From Marvinbryantia formatexigens DSM 14469 (GTDB lineage: Bacteria > Bacillota > Clostridia > Lachnospirales > Lachnospiraceae), in NCBI RefSeq assembly GCF_025148285.1, contig NZ_CP102268.1:4247501-4311500 (forward strand): a stretch of 64,000 bases of DNA. The letters run 5' to 3'. The notes beneath the pieces are model-generated. The model saw only the letters and a program-made list of their open reading frames with translations, had not been told where the DNA came from and made no database searches. Positions 1 to 8,654 of the stretch are shown piece by piece (within the stretch, counting starts at the first letter, position 1; each line of letters begins with the position of its first letter). The position numbers and the translations under genes are program-made.

Positions 1-1136
1 CGGAAGCTCTTCACGGCGAAATCCGTATAGTAAGCGCTCTCATTCGCCGCACCGAAGATGCCGATAAGCTGCTTCGGAAACAGCTCCACGATCAGCAGCG
101 CAATCACACCGAGAATAACCTCGCCCGCCAGCAGATAAACGAATAATTGCTTCGCGCGGTCCTTCCGCTTCGCGCCGATATTGTAGCCGACCACCGGAAT
201 GCAGCCCGCCGCCATGCCGACCGCGACGGAAATGGCAATCTGGAAAAATTTCATGACAATGCCCAGCACCGCCAGAGGAATCTGCGCATATTCCGCCTGC
301 GAAAAGACAGGGTCCAGCGCTCCGTATTTCGTACACATATTCTGGACTGCCGCCATAGACACCACCAGCGATGCCTGAGAGAGAAAGCTGGTGATGCCGA
401 GCACCAGGAATTTCCGTATCAAAGTGCCGTTCAGAGTAAAGCTGCTCTTCTCCAGCTTTACCGCTTTCATATGAAACAGATACCAGACGGAAAGCGCCGC
501 CGTCAGTATCTGACCGGCAACAGTTGCGATAGCTGCGCCCTTCATACCCATGCGCAGCGGGAAAATCAGAACCGGGTCCAGGATGATATTGGTAATCGCG
601 CCCGATACGGTGGCAACCATTGCAAATTTCGGGCTTCCGTCAGAACGGATAATCGGATTTAACGCCTGCCCGAACATGTAAAACGGCACGCCGAGGGAAA
701 TCCAGAAGAAATATTCTCTTGCGTTCACATAAGTCTGCTCGTTTACTTTTCCGCCGAAAAATGTCAGAATCGGCTCCATCGCAATCAGATAAACCGCTGT
801 CAGCAGAATGCTGGCGGCAATGCAGAGAATGATGGCGTTGCCGATACTCTGGTGAGCATCTTTTTTTCTGTCTGCGCCAAGACTGATGCTGACGAAGGCG
901 CAGCAGCCGTCGCCAATCATCACCGCTATGGCAAGCGCTACCACTGTCAGCGGAAATACAACCGTGTTCGCCGCATTTCCATAAGAGCCAAGATAATCGG
1001 CATTTGCAATAAAAATCTGGTCCACGATGTTATACAGCGCGGCAACCAGCAGGGAAATGATGCAGGGAATGGAATACTTCCGCATCAGCTTCCCGATTTT
1101 TTCTGTTTCAAGAAAAGTGTTTGATTTTTGTTCCAT
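1..1136 (-). CDS. MATE family efflux transporter (3' end outside window)
   Basis: This reading frame enters from the left window edge and has no stop inside the window, so the C-terminal part is missing. The protein begins MEQKSNTFLETEKIGKLMRK and continues with the hydrophobic first helix and the YNIVDQIFIA segment typical of MATE (NorM/DinF-like) Na+ or H+ coupled drug exporters. About 378 codons are present of the usual 440-460, and several further membrane segments can be read. The start at 1136 has GGAGG eight bases upstream. It follows hisIE on the same strand but has its own promoter just after the hisIE stop. The family call is safe; the substrate cannot be told from sequence. Confidence 0.9.
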   Translation of the reverse strand, partial: MEQKSNTFLETEKIGKLMRKYSIPCIISLLVAALYNIVDQIFIANADYLGSYGNAANTVVFPLTVVALAIAVMIGDGCCAFVSISLGADRKKDAHQSIGNAIILCIAASILLTAVYLIAMEPILTFFGGKVNEQTYVNAREYFFWISLGVPFYMFGQALNPIIRSDGSPKFAMVATVSGAITNIILDPVLIFPLRMGMKGAAIATVAGQILTAALSVWYLFHMKAVKLEKSSFTLNGTLIRKFLVLGITSFLSQASLVVSMAAVQNMCTKYGALDPVFSQAEYAQIPLAVLGIVMKFFQIAISVAVGMAAGCIPVVGYNIGAKRKDRAKQLFVYLLAGEVILGVIALLIVELFPKQLIGIFGAANESAYYTDFAVKSF

Positions 1137-1162
1137 GATGTCCTCCTTACTACTGATGTCGC

Positions 1163-1273
1163 ATCTTACAGAAAGGGTCCGTAAGATAAAAAATGTGCGG
1201 CATTGAGCTGGATTTACGCCTGCCCAGGCCACACACTGCAAAAAAATAACGGGCAGAATAACTGGATTTACGC
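1163..1273 (-). promoter_or_regulatory. Structured leader of the MATE gene
   Basis: The roughly 150-base untranslated leader holds two exact copies of a 12-base word (CTGGATTTACGC on the plus strand, 1208-1219 and 1262-1273). The promoter-proximal copy is flanked by a short TAACTG/CAGTTA stem. A 10-base stem-loop (1163-1187) ends about 26 bases before the start codon. It matches no riboswitch class that I can name. It could regulate the transporter, but this is only inferred from the structure. Confidence 0.35.
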
Positions 1274-1295
1274 AGTTACGCTACTCGTTATTATT

Positions 1296-1324
1296 ATTTT
1301 AGCTTTTTTGTTCCGGTTTGTCAA
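1296..1324 (-). promoter_or_regulatory. Sigma-A promoter of the MATE gene
   Basis: On the minus strand, TTGACA (1319-1324) is followed after 17 bases by TAAAAT (1296-1301). The -35 box starts 11 bases after the hisIE stop codon, so the transporter is expressed separately from the his genes or in addition to read-through from them. Confidence 0.75.
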
Positions 1325-1334
1325 ACGAAAATTT

Positions 1335-2618
1335 TCACCGGTGGGACAGCTCTTCCGCAATGTCCTCCCAGCTCACCCCGCGCTCCGCCATCAGTACCAT
1401 CATATGATACAGAAAGTCGCTGATCTCGTACTTGATTTCCTCCGGGTTCGGATTCTTTGCGGCGATGATGATCTCCGTCGCCTCTTCCCCCAGCTTTTTC
1501 AGAATCTTGTCGATGCCCTTGTCAAACAGATAATTGGTGTAGGAGCCCTCCTTCGGGTTCTGCTTCCGGTCCTGTATCACATTCATGACATCCTCCAGCA
1601 CCGTCTCCGTGCTGCGGTACGACGACTGCTGCGCAACCACATCCCGGTAGAAGCAGCTTTTGTTTCCCGTATGGCACGCCGCGCCCACCTGCTGTACCTT
1701 CGCGAGCAGCGTGTCATTATCGCAGTCCAGTGAAATCTGTCTTACAAACTGATAGTGCCCGGAGGTCTCCCCCTTCAGCCAGAGCTGCTGGCGGCTTCTG
1801 CTGAAATACGTCATCCGCCCGGTCATCAGCGTCTGATGAAACGCCTCCTCATTCATATAGGCAAGCATCAGCACCTGCTTTGTCTGGTAATCCTGGACGA
1901 TCACCGGCACCAGTCCGTCCGCATTCGGCTTCAGGTCGCTCCAGGAAAACGCACTCTCCAGCGACTGCACGCAGACGCCCATCTCCATCATGCTTTTGCG
2001 CAGGGATGGAAAATCCATTTCCGGTGTAACACGCGTTGATACGCCCACCACCTTATCCAGCTTCAGCAGCGCGCAGATGCGCTCCGGCTGCAGCTCGGAA
2101 AACACCGGGATAGCGCGCAGGGAAATATTGTTCACCGCCTCGTAAATGTGACGGTTGTCGCCGAACAGCAGCGCGACGGACGCAAATTTTTCCAGATGCT
2201 CATTGCTTTTGGTAAGCGCCGAAAAATCATTGATGCAGACGCCGATTTTCTCTTTTCCGAAGCGTTTGGACACCTCCTCCAGCATGTCGGCGTTGCCCTG
2301 CTTCGACATATTCAGAAACGCGCAGGAGCAGCCCGCATAAAGCATCTTTTTCACATCCTCCACGCGGTTCATATGACCGCCGCCGATCAGCGGAATCTCC
2401 ACCGCCCGGCTGATTCTGCGGATAACATCCAGATTCGCCTCATGCTCCGCATCGCTGTCCGATAAATCAAAAATAATCAGACCGTCTGCTCCGTTTTTTT
2501 CATAAAATTCCGCGATCTGCACGGCGTCCCCGTCAGAAAACAGATGACTGTTTTTCAGCCCGGTGACCGCCTTCTCATTTTTCAGAAAAATATGTGTATA
2601 TAATTTCTTGTTCTTCAT
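1335..2618 (-). CDS. hisIE: HisF-like domain fused to HisIE (phosphoribosyl-AMP cyclohydrolase / phosphoribosyl-ATP pyrophosphatase)
   Basis: The 427-residue protein has three parts. Residues 1-215 are a HisA/HisF-like barrel, seen in [19 protein letters not shown] and [17 protein letters not shown]. Residues about 223-335 are HisI, with the metal and active-site signatures LDCDND and CHTGNKSCF. Residues about 338-427 are HisE, with [13 protein letters not shown]. HisE and HisI catalyse steps 2 and 3 of histidine synthesis. The barrel looks inactive as cyclase: the positions of the two catalytic aspartates of HisF are Phe11 and Asn130. The gene starts 21 bases after hisB and is probably co-transcribed with it. 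HisIE function is secure; the role of the barrel is unknown. Confidence 0.92.
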   Translation of the reverse strand: MKNKKLYTHIFLKNEKAVTGLKNSHLFSDGDAVQIAEFYEKNGADGLIIFDLSDSDAEHEANLDVIRRISRAVEIPLIGGGHMNRVEDVKKMLYAGCSCAFLNMSKQGNADMLEEVSKRFGKEKIGVCINDFSALTKSNEHLEKFASVALLFGDNRHIYEAVNNISLRAIPVFSELQPERICALLKLDKVVGVSTRVTPEMDFPSLRKSMMEMGVCVQSLESAFSWSDLKPNADGLVPVIVQDYQTKQVLMLAYMNEEAFHQTLMTGRMTYFSRSRQQLWLKGETSGHYQFVRQISLDCDNDTLLAKVQQVGAACHTGNKSCFYRDVVAQQSSYRSTETVLEDVMNVIQDRKQNPKEGSYTNYLFDKGIDKILKKLGEEATEIIIAAKNPNPEEIKYEISDFLYHMMVLMAERGVSWEDIAEELSHR

Positions 2619-2639
2619 ATTCCTTCCCCCGTGTACTTT

Positions 2640-3230
2640 CTACAAGGTTCCTTTTGTTGATAACACGCCGGCAATCCGGTCGTCCGTCGTGGTCGCCATG
2701 TCGAGCGCCTTCGCAAACGCCTTAAAGGCGCATTCCGCGATGTGGTGATTGTTTATCCCGGAAAACTGCTTAAAATGCAGATTCATCCCGGCGGAATAGG
2801 AAACCGCGTAAAAGAATTCCCGCACCATTTCCGTATCCATATCGCCGATTTTTTCCGCGGTAAAGGTGAGGTCCGATTCCAGATACGGCCTGCCGGAAAG
2901 GTCCACCGCGCAGAGCACCAGCGCGTCATCCATCGGCAGAATGGCGTGACCGAACCTGCGGATGCCCTCCTTGTCGCCGACTGCTTTTTTTATCGCTTCG
3001 CCGAGCACGATACCGGTATCCTCAATGGTATGGTGGGAATCCACCTCCACATCGCCGCGGATTTTCGCGTTCAGATCAAACAGACCGTGCCGGGCAAAGC
3101 CGTCCAGCATGTGGTCAAAAAAAGGAATCCCGGATTCCACGCTGCACGCTCCGCTCCCGTCAATATTTAACGTCAGTCTGATACTTGTCTCCTTTGTTTC
3201 CCTCTGCACTGCTGCTATTCTGTCCGGCAT
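2640..3230 (-). CDS. hisB: Imidazoleglycerol-phosphate dehydratase
   Basis: The 196-residue protein has the length of the monofunctional bacterial HisB, with no phosphatase domain. Metal-binding histidine clusters are present: FFDHMLDGFARHG near residue 40, DSHHTIEDTG near 70 and NNHHIAECAFKA near 170. It removes water from imidazole glycerol phosphate in the cytoplasm (sixth step of histidine synthesis). It is the first gene of the hisB-hisIE pair, with a perfect promoter 38 bases upstream of its start. The genes for HisC, HisH, HisA and a canonical HisF are not in this window. Confidence 0.96.
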   Translation of the reverse strand: MPDRIAAVQRETKETSIRLTLNIDGSGACSVESGIPFFDHMLDGFARHGLFDLNAKIRGDVEVDSHHTIEDTGIVLGEAIKKAVGDKEGIRRFGHAILPMDDALVLCAVDLSGRPYLESDLTFTAEKIGDMDTEMVREFFYAVSYSAGMNLHFKQFSGINNHHIAECAFKAFAKALDMATTTDDRIAGVLSTKGTL

Positions 3231-3267
3231 AGGCTCATCCTCCCGTATTTCCTGTTTCTATAGGGAC

Positions 3268-3296
3268 ATTATAATCACAAACAATCCCCTTGTCAA
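3268..3296 (-). promoter_or_regulatory. Consensus sigma-A promoter of hisB-hisIE
   Basis: TTGACA (3291-3296) and TATAAT (3268-3273) on the minus strand are separated by exactly 17 bases, a full consensus match. It lies between hisB and the divergent secreted-protein gene, so the second his block does not depend on read-through from hisD. The palindrome found in the hisZ leader is not present here. Confidence 0.85.
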
Positions 3297-3482
3297 ACGC
3301 TATCCGCGTTATGGTCCGCTCAGTTGGCAGTCCCAGCTGTTGTTCACTACGTTCCCGGTAACCTCCAGCCTCAGACAACTTACCGCCTGGGACTGAAACG
3401 CACTTCCATTACAGACAAATCCTCCTCGATTTTTAAAAATACCTTAATTTTTCAAAGCAATCTATACAATTTGACCTCCCTG

Positions 3483-3491
3483 TGCTATACT
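3483..3491 (+). promoter_or_regulatory. Extended -10 element before the secreted protein gene
   Basis: TG, one base, then TATACT (3486-3491) forms an extended -10 motif 37 bases upstream of the start codon at 3528. No good -35 box sits at the normal distance, so this is a tentative promoter. Confidence 0.4.
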
Positions 3492-3527
3492 GCAAGAGAA
3501 AGAGAACGTATTCGAAAGGAGAATATT

Positions 3528-4580
3528 ATGAAGAAAAAATTACTCGCAACTGTATTGGCATTCAGCGTATGCAGCGTACCATTCGGCGCATATGCGGAAG
3601 ATGCGTCTGCGGACGTAACCGCAGAATCTCTGATGGAGGCGGAGCAGGAAGCAGTTGCAAACGTGTCCTCCATGTCACTTGGCATGAGCATGAATATGGA
3701 CGCCGCAATGGAGATTTCTTCGGACGGCGCCGCAGCCTCCTCTCTCGGCATCGCGATGACCGGTGATTTTGATGTGAAAACCATCCTCGACCCGATGCAG
3801 ATGGAAATGACCGGCACCTACAATGTTTCCGTTATGGGACAGACCATTGCTATGGACATGGATATGTACATGCTCGTCTCCGAGGACGGAAGCACGGTGG
3901 ACACCTACGCAAAAGCAGTCGTGGGCGGCGACGACAGCGGCTGGGAGCATCAGCAGACCTCTCTTACGGAGATTCTGGATACCTTTGGCGTGAGCAGCCT
4001 CGATGACCTGAAGACGCTGGATATGCAGGATGTCCTGCCGGACGGCGTGGAGCTTGACTGGGATGTAACGGAAAACAGCGACAGCTATACCCTGTCCACT
4101 GCTCTTATGTTCAGCCAGTTTATGCCGCTGGTTGAGGCTTCTCTGGAAAGCGCCGGAGAGAGCATGGACAGCATCGTGGAAGCTCTGATGGACAGCCTGG
4201 GAATGAATCTTTCCTACACTCTCGACAAGGAATCCAGCCTGCCGGTTACCATGCACATGGACTTCAACAACTCTGACCTGTCCATCTTTGACGGACTGAT
4301 TACCTCCATAATGGCGGAGAGCATGACCACGGACGGCGAAACCGATTCCTCCGACATGCAGTGCAGACTGATTCTGAACGATTTATCCATTGATGCCGCA
4401 TACACCTATGATGATGTAACGGAAATCACTGTTCCGGCGGACGCGCTTGCCACCGAAATCACGGACCCGTCAGAAGAGCTGCAGGATGTACTGGACGAGG
4501 CAATAGAGGACTCCAGCGAAGCAGCGTCTGAGGATGCGGCGGAGGATACCGCTGAGGCAGAATCAGAAACAGAAGCCTAA
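3528..4580 (+). CDS. Secreted Met-rich protein of the DUF6612 / LppX-like type
   Basis: The start is at 3528, after AAAGGAG; an upstream in-frame extension lacks a ribosome binding site. The 350-residue product starts with a signal peptide (MKKKLLATVLAFSVCSVPFG, then AYA-E as the likely cleavage site) and has no lipobox cysteine. The mature part has repeated methionine-rich beta-type stretches such as MQMEMTGTYNVSV and TIAMDMDMYM, as in the DUF6612 proteins of Lachnospiraceae, and a C-terminal tail of about 40 residues dominated by Glu, Asp, Ala and Ser. The function is not known. It lies alone on the plus strand between two his blocks and has its own terminator. The family assignment rests on recognition, not on a search. 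Confidence 0.75.
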   Translation: MKKKLLATVLAFSVCSVPFGAYAEDASADVTAESLMEAEQEAVANVSSMSLGMSMNMDAAMEISSDGAAASSLGIAMTGDFDVKTILDPMQMEMTGTYNVSVMGQTIAMDMDMYMLVSEDGSTVDTYAKAVVGGDDSGWEHQQTSLTEILDTFGVSSLDDLKTLDMQDVLPDGVELDWDVTENSDSYTLSTALMFSQFMPLVEASLESAGESMDSIVEALMDSLGMNLSYTLDKESSLPVTMHMDFNNSDLSIFDGLITSIMAESMTTDGETDSSDMQCRLILNDLSIDAAYTYDDVTEITVPADALATEITDPSEELQDVLDEAIEDSSEAASEDAAEDTAEAESETEA

Positions 4581-4657
4581 GCCGGAATCACATGATACGT
4601 TCCTGCTGCTGCAGAATACCGGTAACAGGAAAGATTCACAGAATTGTTACAAATAGC

Positions 4658-4688
4658 GGCTGCCGCACAATCGCGGCAGCCCTTTTTT
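4658..4688 (+). terminator. Rho-independent terminator
   Basis: A perfect 9-base stem (4658-4666 with 4673-4681) with a 6-base loop is followed by a run of T. It ends the transcript of the secreted protein gene. The hairpin could also slow transcription coming out of hisD on the other strand, but that side has few T residues. Confidence 0.85.
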
Positions 4689-4740
4689 GTCCGTTATGTC
4701 TGATTTCTGTTTTTGCGCCCTGTCCTGCCGTCTGTCCCGG

Positions 4741-6036
4741 TTATTCCTCCTCAAAGCGCACATGGATGGAATTGGCGTGCGCCGTGAGCTGCTCCGCTTT
4801 TGCAAAGGTCTCAATATCCTCATGAATCTCTTCCAGCGCCTCCCGCGAATAGTAGACAATGCTGGATTTTTTGATGAAATCATCCACACTCAGCGGAGAG
4901 AAAAATCTTGCCGTTCCATTGGTCGGCAGCACATGATTCGGACCGGCAAAATAATCGCCCAGCGGCTCGCTGCTGTATGGTCCGATAAAGATTGCCCCGG
5001 CATTGCGGATCTTCGTCATCACCTCAAAGGGATTTTCCGTCATAATTTCCAGATGCTCGGAAGCAATCTCGTTTGCCGCCGCGATCGCCGCTTCCAGATC
5101 GTCCGCCACCAGAATGTAGCCGAAATTATCGAGCGATTTCTGAATAATCTCCTTCCGGGAGAGCTTTGCGACAAACTGCTCCACCTCCTGGGAGACCTTT
5201 TCGGCCAGCGCGCGGCTGGTCGTAATCAGAATGGCGGACGCCATTTCGTCATGCTCTGCCTGCGAGAGCAGATCTGCCGCCACATAGCGCGGATTGGCGC
5301 TCTCATCGGCAAGCACAAGAATCTCGCTCGGTCCCGCGATAGAATCAATGTTTACAAAGCCGTATACCGCTTTTTTGGCGAGCGCCACATAGATGTTGCC
5401 CGGTCCCACGATCTTGTCCACCTTCGGGATGGACGCCGTTCCGAAAGCGAGCGCCGCAATCGCCTGGGCGCCGCCCACCTTGTATACCGCGTCCGCACCG
5501 GCTTCCTTCGCAGCGACCAGTGTTGTCGGATTGACCTTCCCTTCTGCATTACAGGGCGTCGTCATAATGATTTCCCCGACACCCGCCACCTTTGCCGGAA
5601 CAATATTCATCAGCACGGAGGACGGATACGCCGCCTTTCCGCCCGGTACATACACGCCGACGCGCGCCAGCGCAGAAATCTTCTGTCCGAGCATGGTGCC
5701 ATCCGGTCTGCTGTCAAACCAGCTATAGCGCTTCTGCTTTTCGTGATAAGCGCGGATATTTACCAGTGCTTTGCGGATGACCGCCAGGAGCTGGCCGTCC
5801 ACCTCCCGGTACGCCTGCGCAATCTCCTCCTCCGTCACCCGGATGTTTTCCGCCGTGACTTCTGCGCCGTCAAACTGTTTTGTATAGGCAAAAACCGCCT
5901 CATCCCCGCGCGTGCGGACATTTTCCACGATCGCGGCAACGCGCCCCTCGTATTCCCCGTAATTCTGCGGGCTGCGCTTTAATAAATTATCCAGAAGATT
6001 CTGCCTGCTCTCTTCTGTCAAAGTAACGATTCTCAT
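4741..6036 (-). CDS. hisD: Histidinol dehydrogenase
   Basis: This 431-residue protein performs the last two steps of histidine synthesis, oxidising L-histidinol to L-histidine with NAD. Family signatures include GVYVPGGKAAYPSSVLMN, VDKIVGPGNIYVALAK, the zinc-site SQAEHDEMASAI and the catalytic SEHLE near residue 325. I chose the ATG at 6036 (MRIVTLTEE) because AGAGGTG lies six bases before it; an in-frame GTG at 6045 would overlap that ribosome binding site. It is third in the block hisZ-hisG-hisD, 105 bases after hisG. Confidence 0.97.
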   Translation of the reverse strand: MRIVTLTEESRQNLLDNLLKRSPQNYGEYEGRVAAIVENVRTRGDEAVFAYTKQFDGAEVTAENIRVTEEEIAQAYREVDGQLLAVIRKALVNIRAYHEKQKRYSWFDSRPDGTMLGQKISALARVGVYVPGGKAAYPSSVLMNIVPAKVAGVGEIIMTTPCNAEGKVNPTTLVAAKEAGADAVYKVGGAQAIAALAFGTASIPKVDKIVGPGNIYVALAKKAVYGFVNIDSIAGPSEILVLADESANPRYVAADLLSQAEHDEMASAILITTSRALAEKVSQEVEQFVAKLSRKEIIQKSLDNFGYILVADDLEAAIAAANEIASEHLEIMTENPFEVMTKIRNAGAIFIGPYSSEPLGDYFAGPNHVLPTNGTARFFSPLSVDDFIKKSSIVYYSREALEEIHEDIETFAKAEQLTAHANSIHVRFEEE

Positions 6037-6141
6037 CTGATTCACCTCTTCTGCAAAATTTTCCTGCGCTCACGGACTCTTCCGGCGTGCTCATACCATT
6101 TACGCAACGCTTCTTCCGTTCACGCAGCTTCTCCCTGCTCC

Positions 6142-6777
6142 CTACAGCGCATCCTTCAGCGCGTTCAGTATCTTTGTGATACGCGCGCTCTCCATCTGCA
6201 TACTGACACGGTTCACCACCACGCGGGCGGAAAGCGGGCAGACCTCCTCCAGGACCTCCAGACCGTTTTCACGCAGGGTGGAGCCGGTCTCCACGATATC
6301 CACAATCACCTCGGAGAGACCGACAAGCGGCGCCAGCTCGATGGAGCCGTTCAGTTTGATAATCTCGACGGTCTGATGCTTTTTATTATAGAAATATTCC
6401 TTCGCAATGTGCGGATATTTCGTTGCCACCCGTATCTGTTCCTGGTGCAGAAGAAGCTCCTTCGCCCCCTCCGGTCCGCAGACGCACATCCGGCATTTTC
6501 CAAAGCCCAGATCCAGCACCTCGTAAAGCTTGCGCCCCTCCTCGTCGATGGTATCCTTTCCGACCACTCCGATATCGGCGGCGCCGTACTCCACATAGGT
6601 GGGAACATCCGGTCCCTTCGCCAGGAAAAATTTTAATTTGTATTCTTCATTTGTAAAAATCAGTTTTCTGGTATCCGGGTCCTTCATTTCCTCGCAGGTA
6701 ATCCCGCATTTTTCCAGAAGCTCCAGTGTCTGTCTGGCAAGCCGCCCCTTCGTGAGGGCAAATGTAAGATATCTCAT
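6142..6777 (-). CDS. hisG: ATP phosphoribosyltransferase, short form catalytic subunit
   Basis: At 211 residues this is the short HisG (HisG-S), which lacks the C-terminal regulatory domain and needs HisZ for activity and histidine feedback. It joins PRPP and ATP, the first committed step. It starts [20 protein letters not shown] and carries [10 protein letters not shown] and the PRPP-binding [13 protein letters not shown]. The start codon overlaps the hisZ stop by four bases (ATGA), which suggests translational coupling of the two partner subunits. Confidence 0.97.
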   Translation of the reverse strand: MRYLTFALTKGRLARQTLELLEKCGITCEEMKDPDTRKLIFTNEEYKLKFFLAKGPDVPTYVEYGAADIGVVGKDTIDEEGRKLYEVLDLGFGKCRMCVCGPEGAKELLLHQEQIRVATKYPHIAKEYFYNKKHQTVEIIKLNGSIELAPLVGLSEVIVDIVETGSTLRENGLEVLEEVCPLSARVVVNRVSMQMESARITKILNALKDAL

Positions 6778-7892
6778 ACGCGTTCCTCCAGCTTCAGCAC
6801 AACGGCTTTTCCCTCTGCGCGGAGCGCCTGTGCTCTTTTGATCGCCGCTTCCTGCTCCGCCTTTGTGTAACGGATTTCCACCGGCGGCTCCTCCATCTCC
6901 GGCGCGATATTCTGCCGTTCCAGCGCGGCAAGCAGCTCATCCGCCACGACTACGAACCCGATGGACGGCGCGTTTTTGCCGAAATGGGCAAGCAGGTTAT
7001 CATAGCGGCCGCCCTTCACCACCGCATCCCCGGTTCCAAAGGTGTAGCCTCTGAAAAAGATACCGGTATAATAATTGTAGCGGCTGAGCATGCTCAGGTC
7101 AAAGCTGATATACCGTGTCACACCGTAAAACTCCAGAATCTGATAAATTTCCTTCAGACGGGCGATGGCGTGTCTGGCGCTTTCATTGCAGGAGAGCGCA
7201 TATGCTTTTTCCAGAATCTCCACGGAGCCGTACAGCGACGGAAGCGAAAGCAGCGCTTCCTTCTGCCGCTCTCCCATTTCCATGCCGGCCAGCAGGCTCT
7301 CCACCCCGAACAGATTCCGGTTTGAGATAAAGTCCTTCAGCTCGCACTCCGTCTCCTCCGGAATATCCACATCCTTCAGAATGCTCTTAAAATATTCTAC
7401 CTGCCCGATGCTGATCTGAAATTCCTCCAGACCGGCTTTTTTCAGACAGTCCACCACCATCGCAATGATTTCCGCATCCGCCTGCGCGTTGTCCGCGCCA
7501 ATCATCTCCGCGCCGATGTGCGTATTTTCCTTCAGACGCCCCTGGTAGCTGGAATGATTGATAAAGGTTTTTCCCTCATAGCAGAGACGGAGCACCTCCT
7601 GCCCGTCGTTAAAATACTTCGATACCGCCCGCGCAATGGACGGCGTGATATCCGGGCGCAGCACAAGCGTATTGCCCTCCCTGTCGAAGAACTTGTACAG
7701 CTCGCGCGAAGGAATTGTACCGACATCACTTCCGAAGACATCAAAAAATTCAAAGGTCGGCGTCTCGATATCCCGGCAGCCGTAGGATTTCAGCACATCG
7801 TGCAAATCCTTCTGCAGCCGCAGCTTTCGCTCGCATTCTCCGTTGTATATATCGCGGACGCCCTCCGGCGTATGTAATAATCTCTGATTCAT
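6774..7892 (-). CDS. hisZ: ATP phosphoribosyltransferase regulatory subunit
   Basis: HisZ resembles histidyl-tRNA synthetase but serves as regulatory subunit of short HisG. The 372-residue protein shows [12 protein letters not shown] at the N-terminus, [20 protein letters not shown] near residue 70, and [22 protein letters not shown] where HisRS has motif-like sequence. Three ATG codons lie close together (7904, 7895, 7892). I chose 7892, since GGAG lies six bases before it and family members begin with LLHTPEG close to the start. It is the first gene after the his promoter and leader. A C-terminal stretch ([20 protein letters not shown]) matches the normal tail. Confidence 0.93.
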   Translation of the reverse strand: MNQRLLHTPEGVRDIYNGECERKLRLQKDLHDVLKSYGCRDIETPTFEFFDVFGSDVGTIPSRELYKFFDREGNTLVLRPDITPSIARAVSKYFNDGQEVLRLCYEGKTFINHSSYQGRLKENTHIGAEMIGADNAQADAEIIAMVVDCLKKAGLEEFQISIGQVEYFKSILKDVDIPEETECELKDFISNRNLFGVESLLAGMEMGERQKEALLSLPSLYGSVEILEKAYALSCNESARHAIARLKEIYQILEFYGVTRYISFDLSMLSRYNYYTGIFFRGYTFGTGDAVVKGGRYDNLLAHFGKNAPSIGFVVVADELLAALERQNIAPEMEEPPVEIRYTKAEQEAAIKRAQALRAEGKAVVLKLEERV

Positions 7893-7997
7893 CATTCTCT
7901 CCATATCCTTTTCCAGAGCGCCTCTGCCTTTCTTTTCCGGGCTGTGCTCTCCCCCGGCTGCAGGGTGCCCCGTTTTGCATATTTCCTGCCCGGCACT

Positions 7998-8017
7998 TTA
8001 GCGTGGTACCGTGCTAA
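7998..8017 (-). promoter_or_regulatory. Palindromic candidate operator in the hisZ leader
   Basis: A 20-base imperfect palindrome reads TTAGC-GT-GGTACC-GT-GCTAA on the plus strand: both TTAGC/GCTAA arms and the GGTACC core are symmetric. It starts about 13 bases downstream of the predicted transcription start of the hisZGD block, a position where a bound repressor would block elongation or initiation. A TrpR-like YerC/HisR repressor is one candidate, by analogy with other Firmicutes. The assignment is inference. Confidence 0.5.
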
Positions 8018-8036
8018 TCTGTGAAATCACCTGTTT

Positions 8037-8064
8037 ATTATACTACAGAAAGACGGATTGTCAA
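8037..8064 (-). promoter_or_regulatory. Sigma-A promoter of hisZ-hisG-hisD
   Basis: TTGACA (8059-8064) and TATAAT (8037-8042) on the minus strand are separated by 16 bases. It gives a leader of about 140 bases before hisZ, which contains the palindrome at 7998-8017 but no histidine-rich leader peptide and no recognisable T-box. Confidence 0.8.
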
Positions 8065-8104
8065 TCCCTTTTCCATATCATTTCCATCATTACCGCCACG
8101 GGTG

Positions 8105-8635
8105 TTATCTTTTCAGCAGGTCCTTCTGCAGCCCCTCCAGGTAGGGAATCAGCACGCCGTGACCGCGGTGCAGCAAGTATTCCCGGTCCAGCTCCTCGTA
8201 GCGGAAGCTCTTGCGCCCGCCCGCTTCCATCCGCTCCCAGAACCGTCTGATATCCGCAAAGGGCAGATAAAAGACCTCGTCCCGGCTGGTGAAATATACA
8301 ATCAGAAAGGATACGCCGCCCTGCTTTTCAAATTCCTCCATAAAGTGCATCTGATGGGGATGGATGTTCTGCAGCGCAAAGGTATCCGACGTGCACTCCT
8401 TCGCGTCAAAGCAGACGGCGACGCCCTGCACGCAGCCGATATAGTCTACCGTACTTTTCTGGTCAAAGTACGCCAGGGTGATATGACGGTTTTCCTTATC
8501 AATTTTGAGCGGGGTAATCGGAGTCGGTATCTTCTGAATCAGCGCGAGCCCCTTTTCCTGATACGTTTCGTTCGACCGGTTAATCAAATCCTCCAGGAGG
8601 GAGCCGCGCAGCCCCCGCGAGTTCCAGGTTGCCAT
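8105..8635 (-). CDS. recU: Holliday junction resolvase RecU
   Basis: The 176-residue protein starts MATWNSRGLRGSLLEDLINR, after GGAGGAG at seven bases. The nuclease core is seen in STVDYIGCVQGVAVCFDAKE, with the Asp and Glu-x-Lys type metal ligands, followed by LQNIHPHQMHFMEEFEKQGG. RecU cuts four-way DNA junctions during recombination and chromosome segregation in Firmicutes, and works with RuvAB, whose genes are also in this window. It follows the RluA-type synthase gene by 19 bases and probably shares its transcript. An upstream in-frame extension to 8749 has no support. Confidence 0.93.
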   Translation of the reverse strand: MATWNSRGLRGSLLEDLINRSNETYQEKGLALIQKIPTPITPLKIDKENRHITLAYFDQKSTVDYIGCVQGVAVCFDAKECTSDTFALQNIHPHQMHFMEEFEKQGGVSFLIVYFTSRDEVFYLPFADIRRFWERMEAGGRKSFRYEELDREYLLHRGHGVLIPYLEGLQKDLLKR

Positions 8636-8654
8636 TGTATTTCTCCTCCCATCG

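Noticed and set aside
7990-8020. T-box-like GTGGTACCG sequence at the his leader
   Set aside because: The T-box-like reading is on the plus strand, with no gene or terminator behind it. On the his-coding strand the UGGN element is missing. The sequence is better explained as a palindromic operator.
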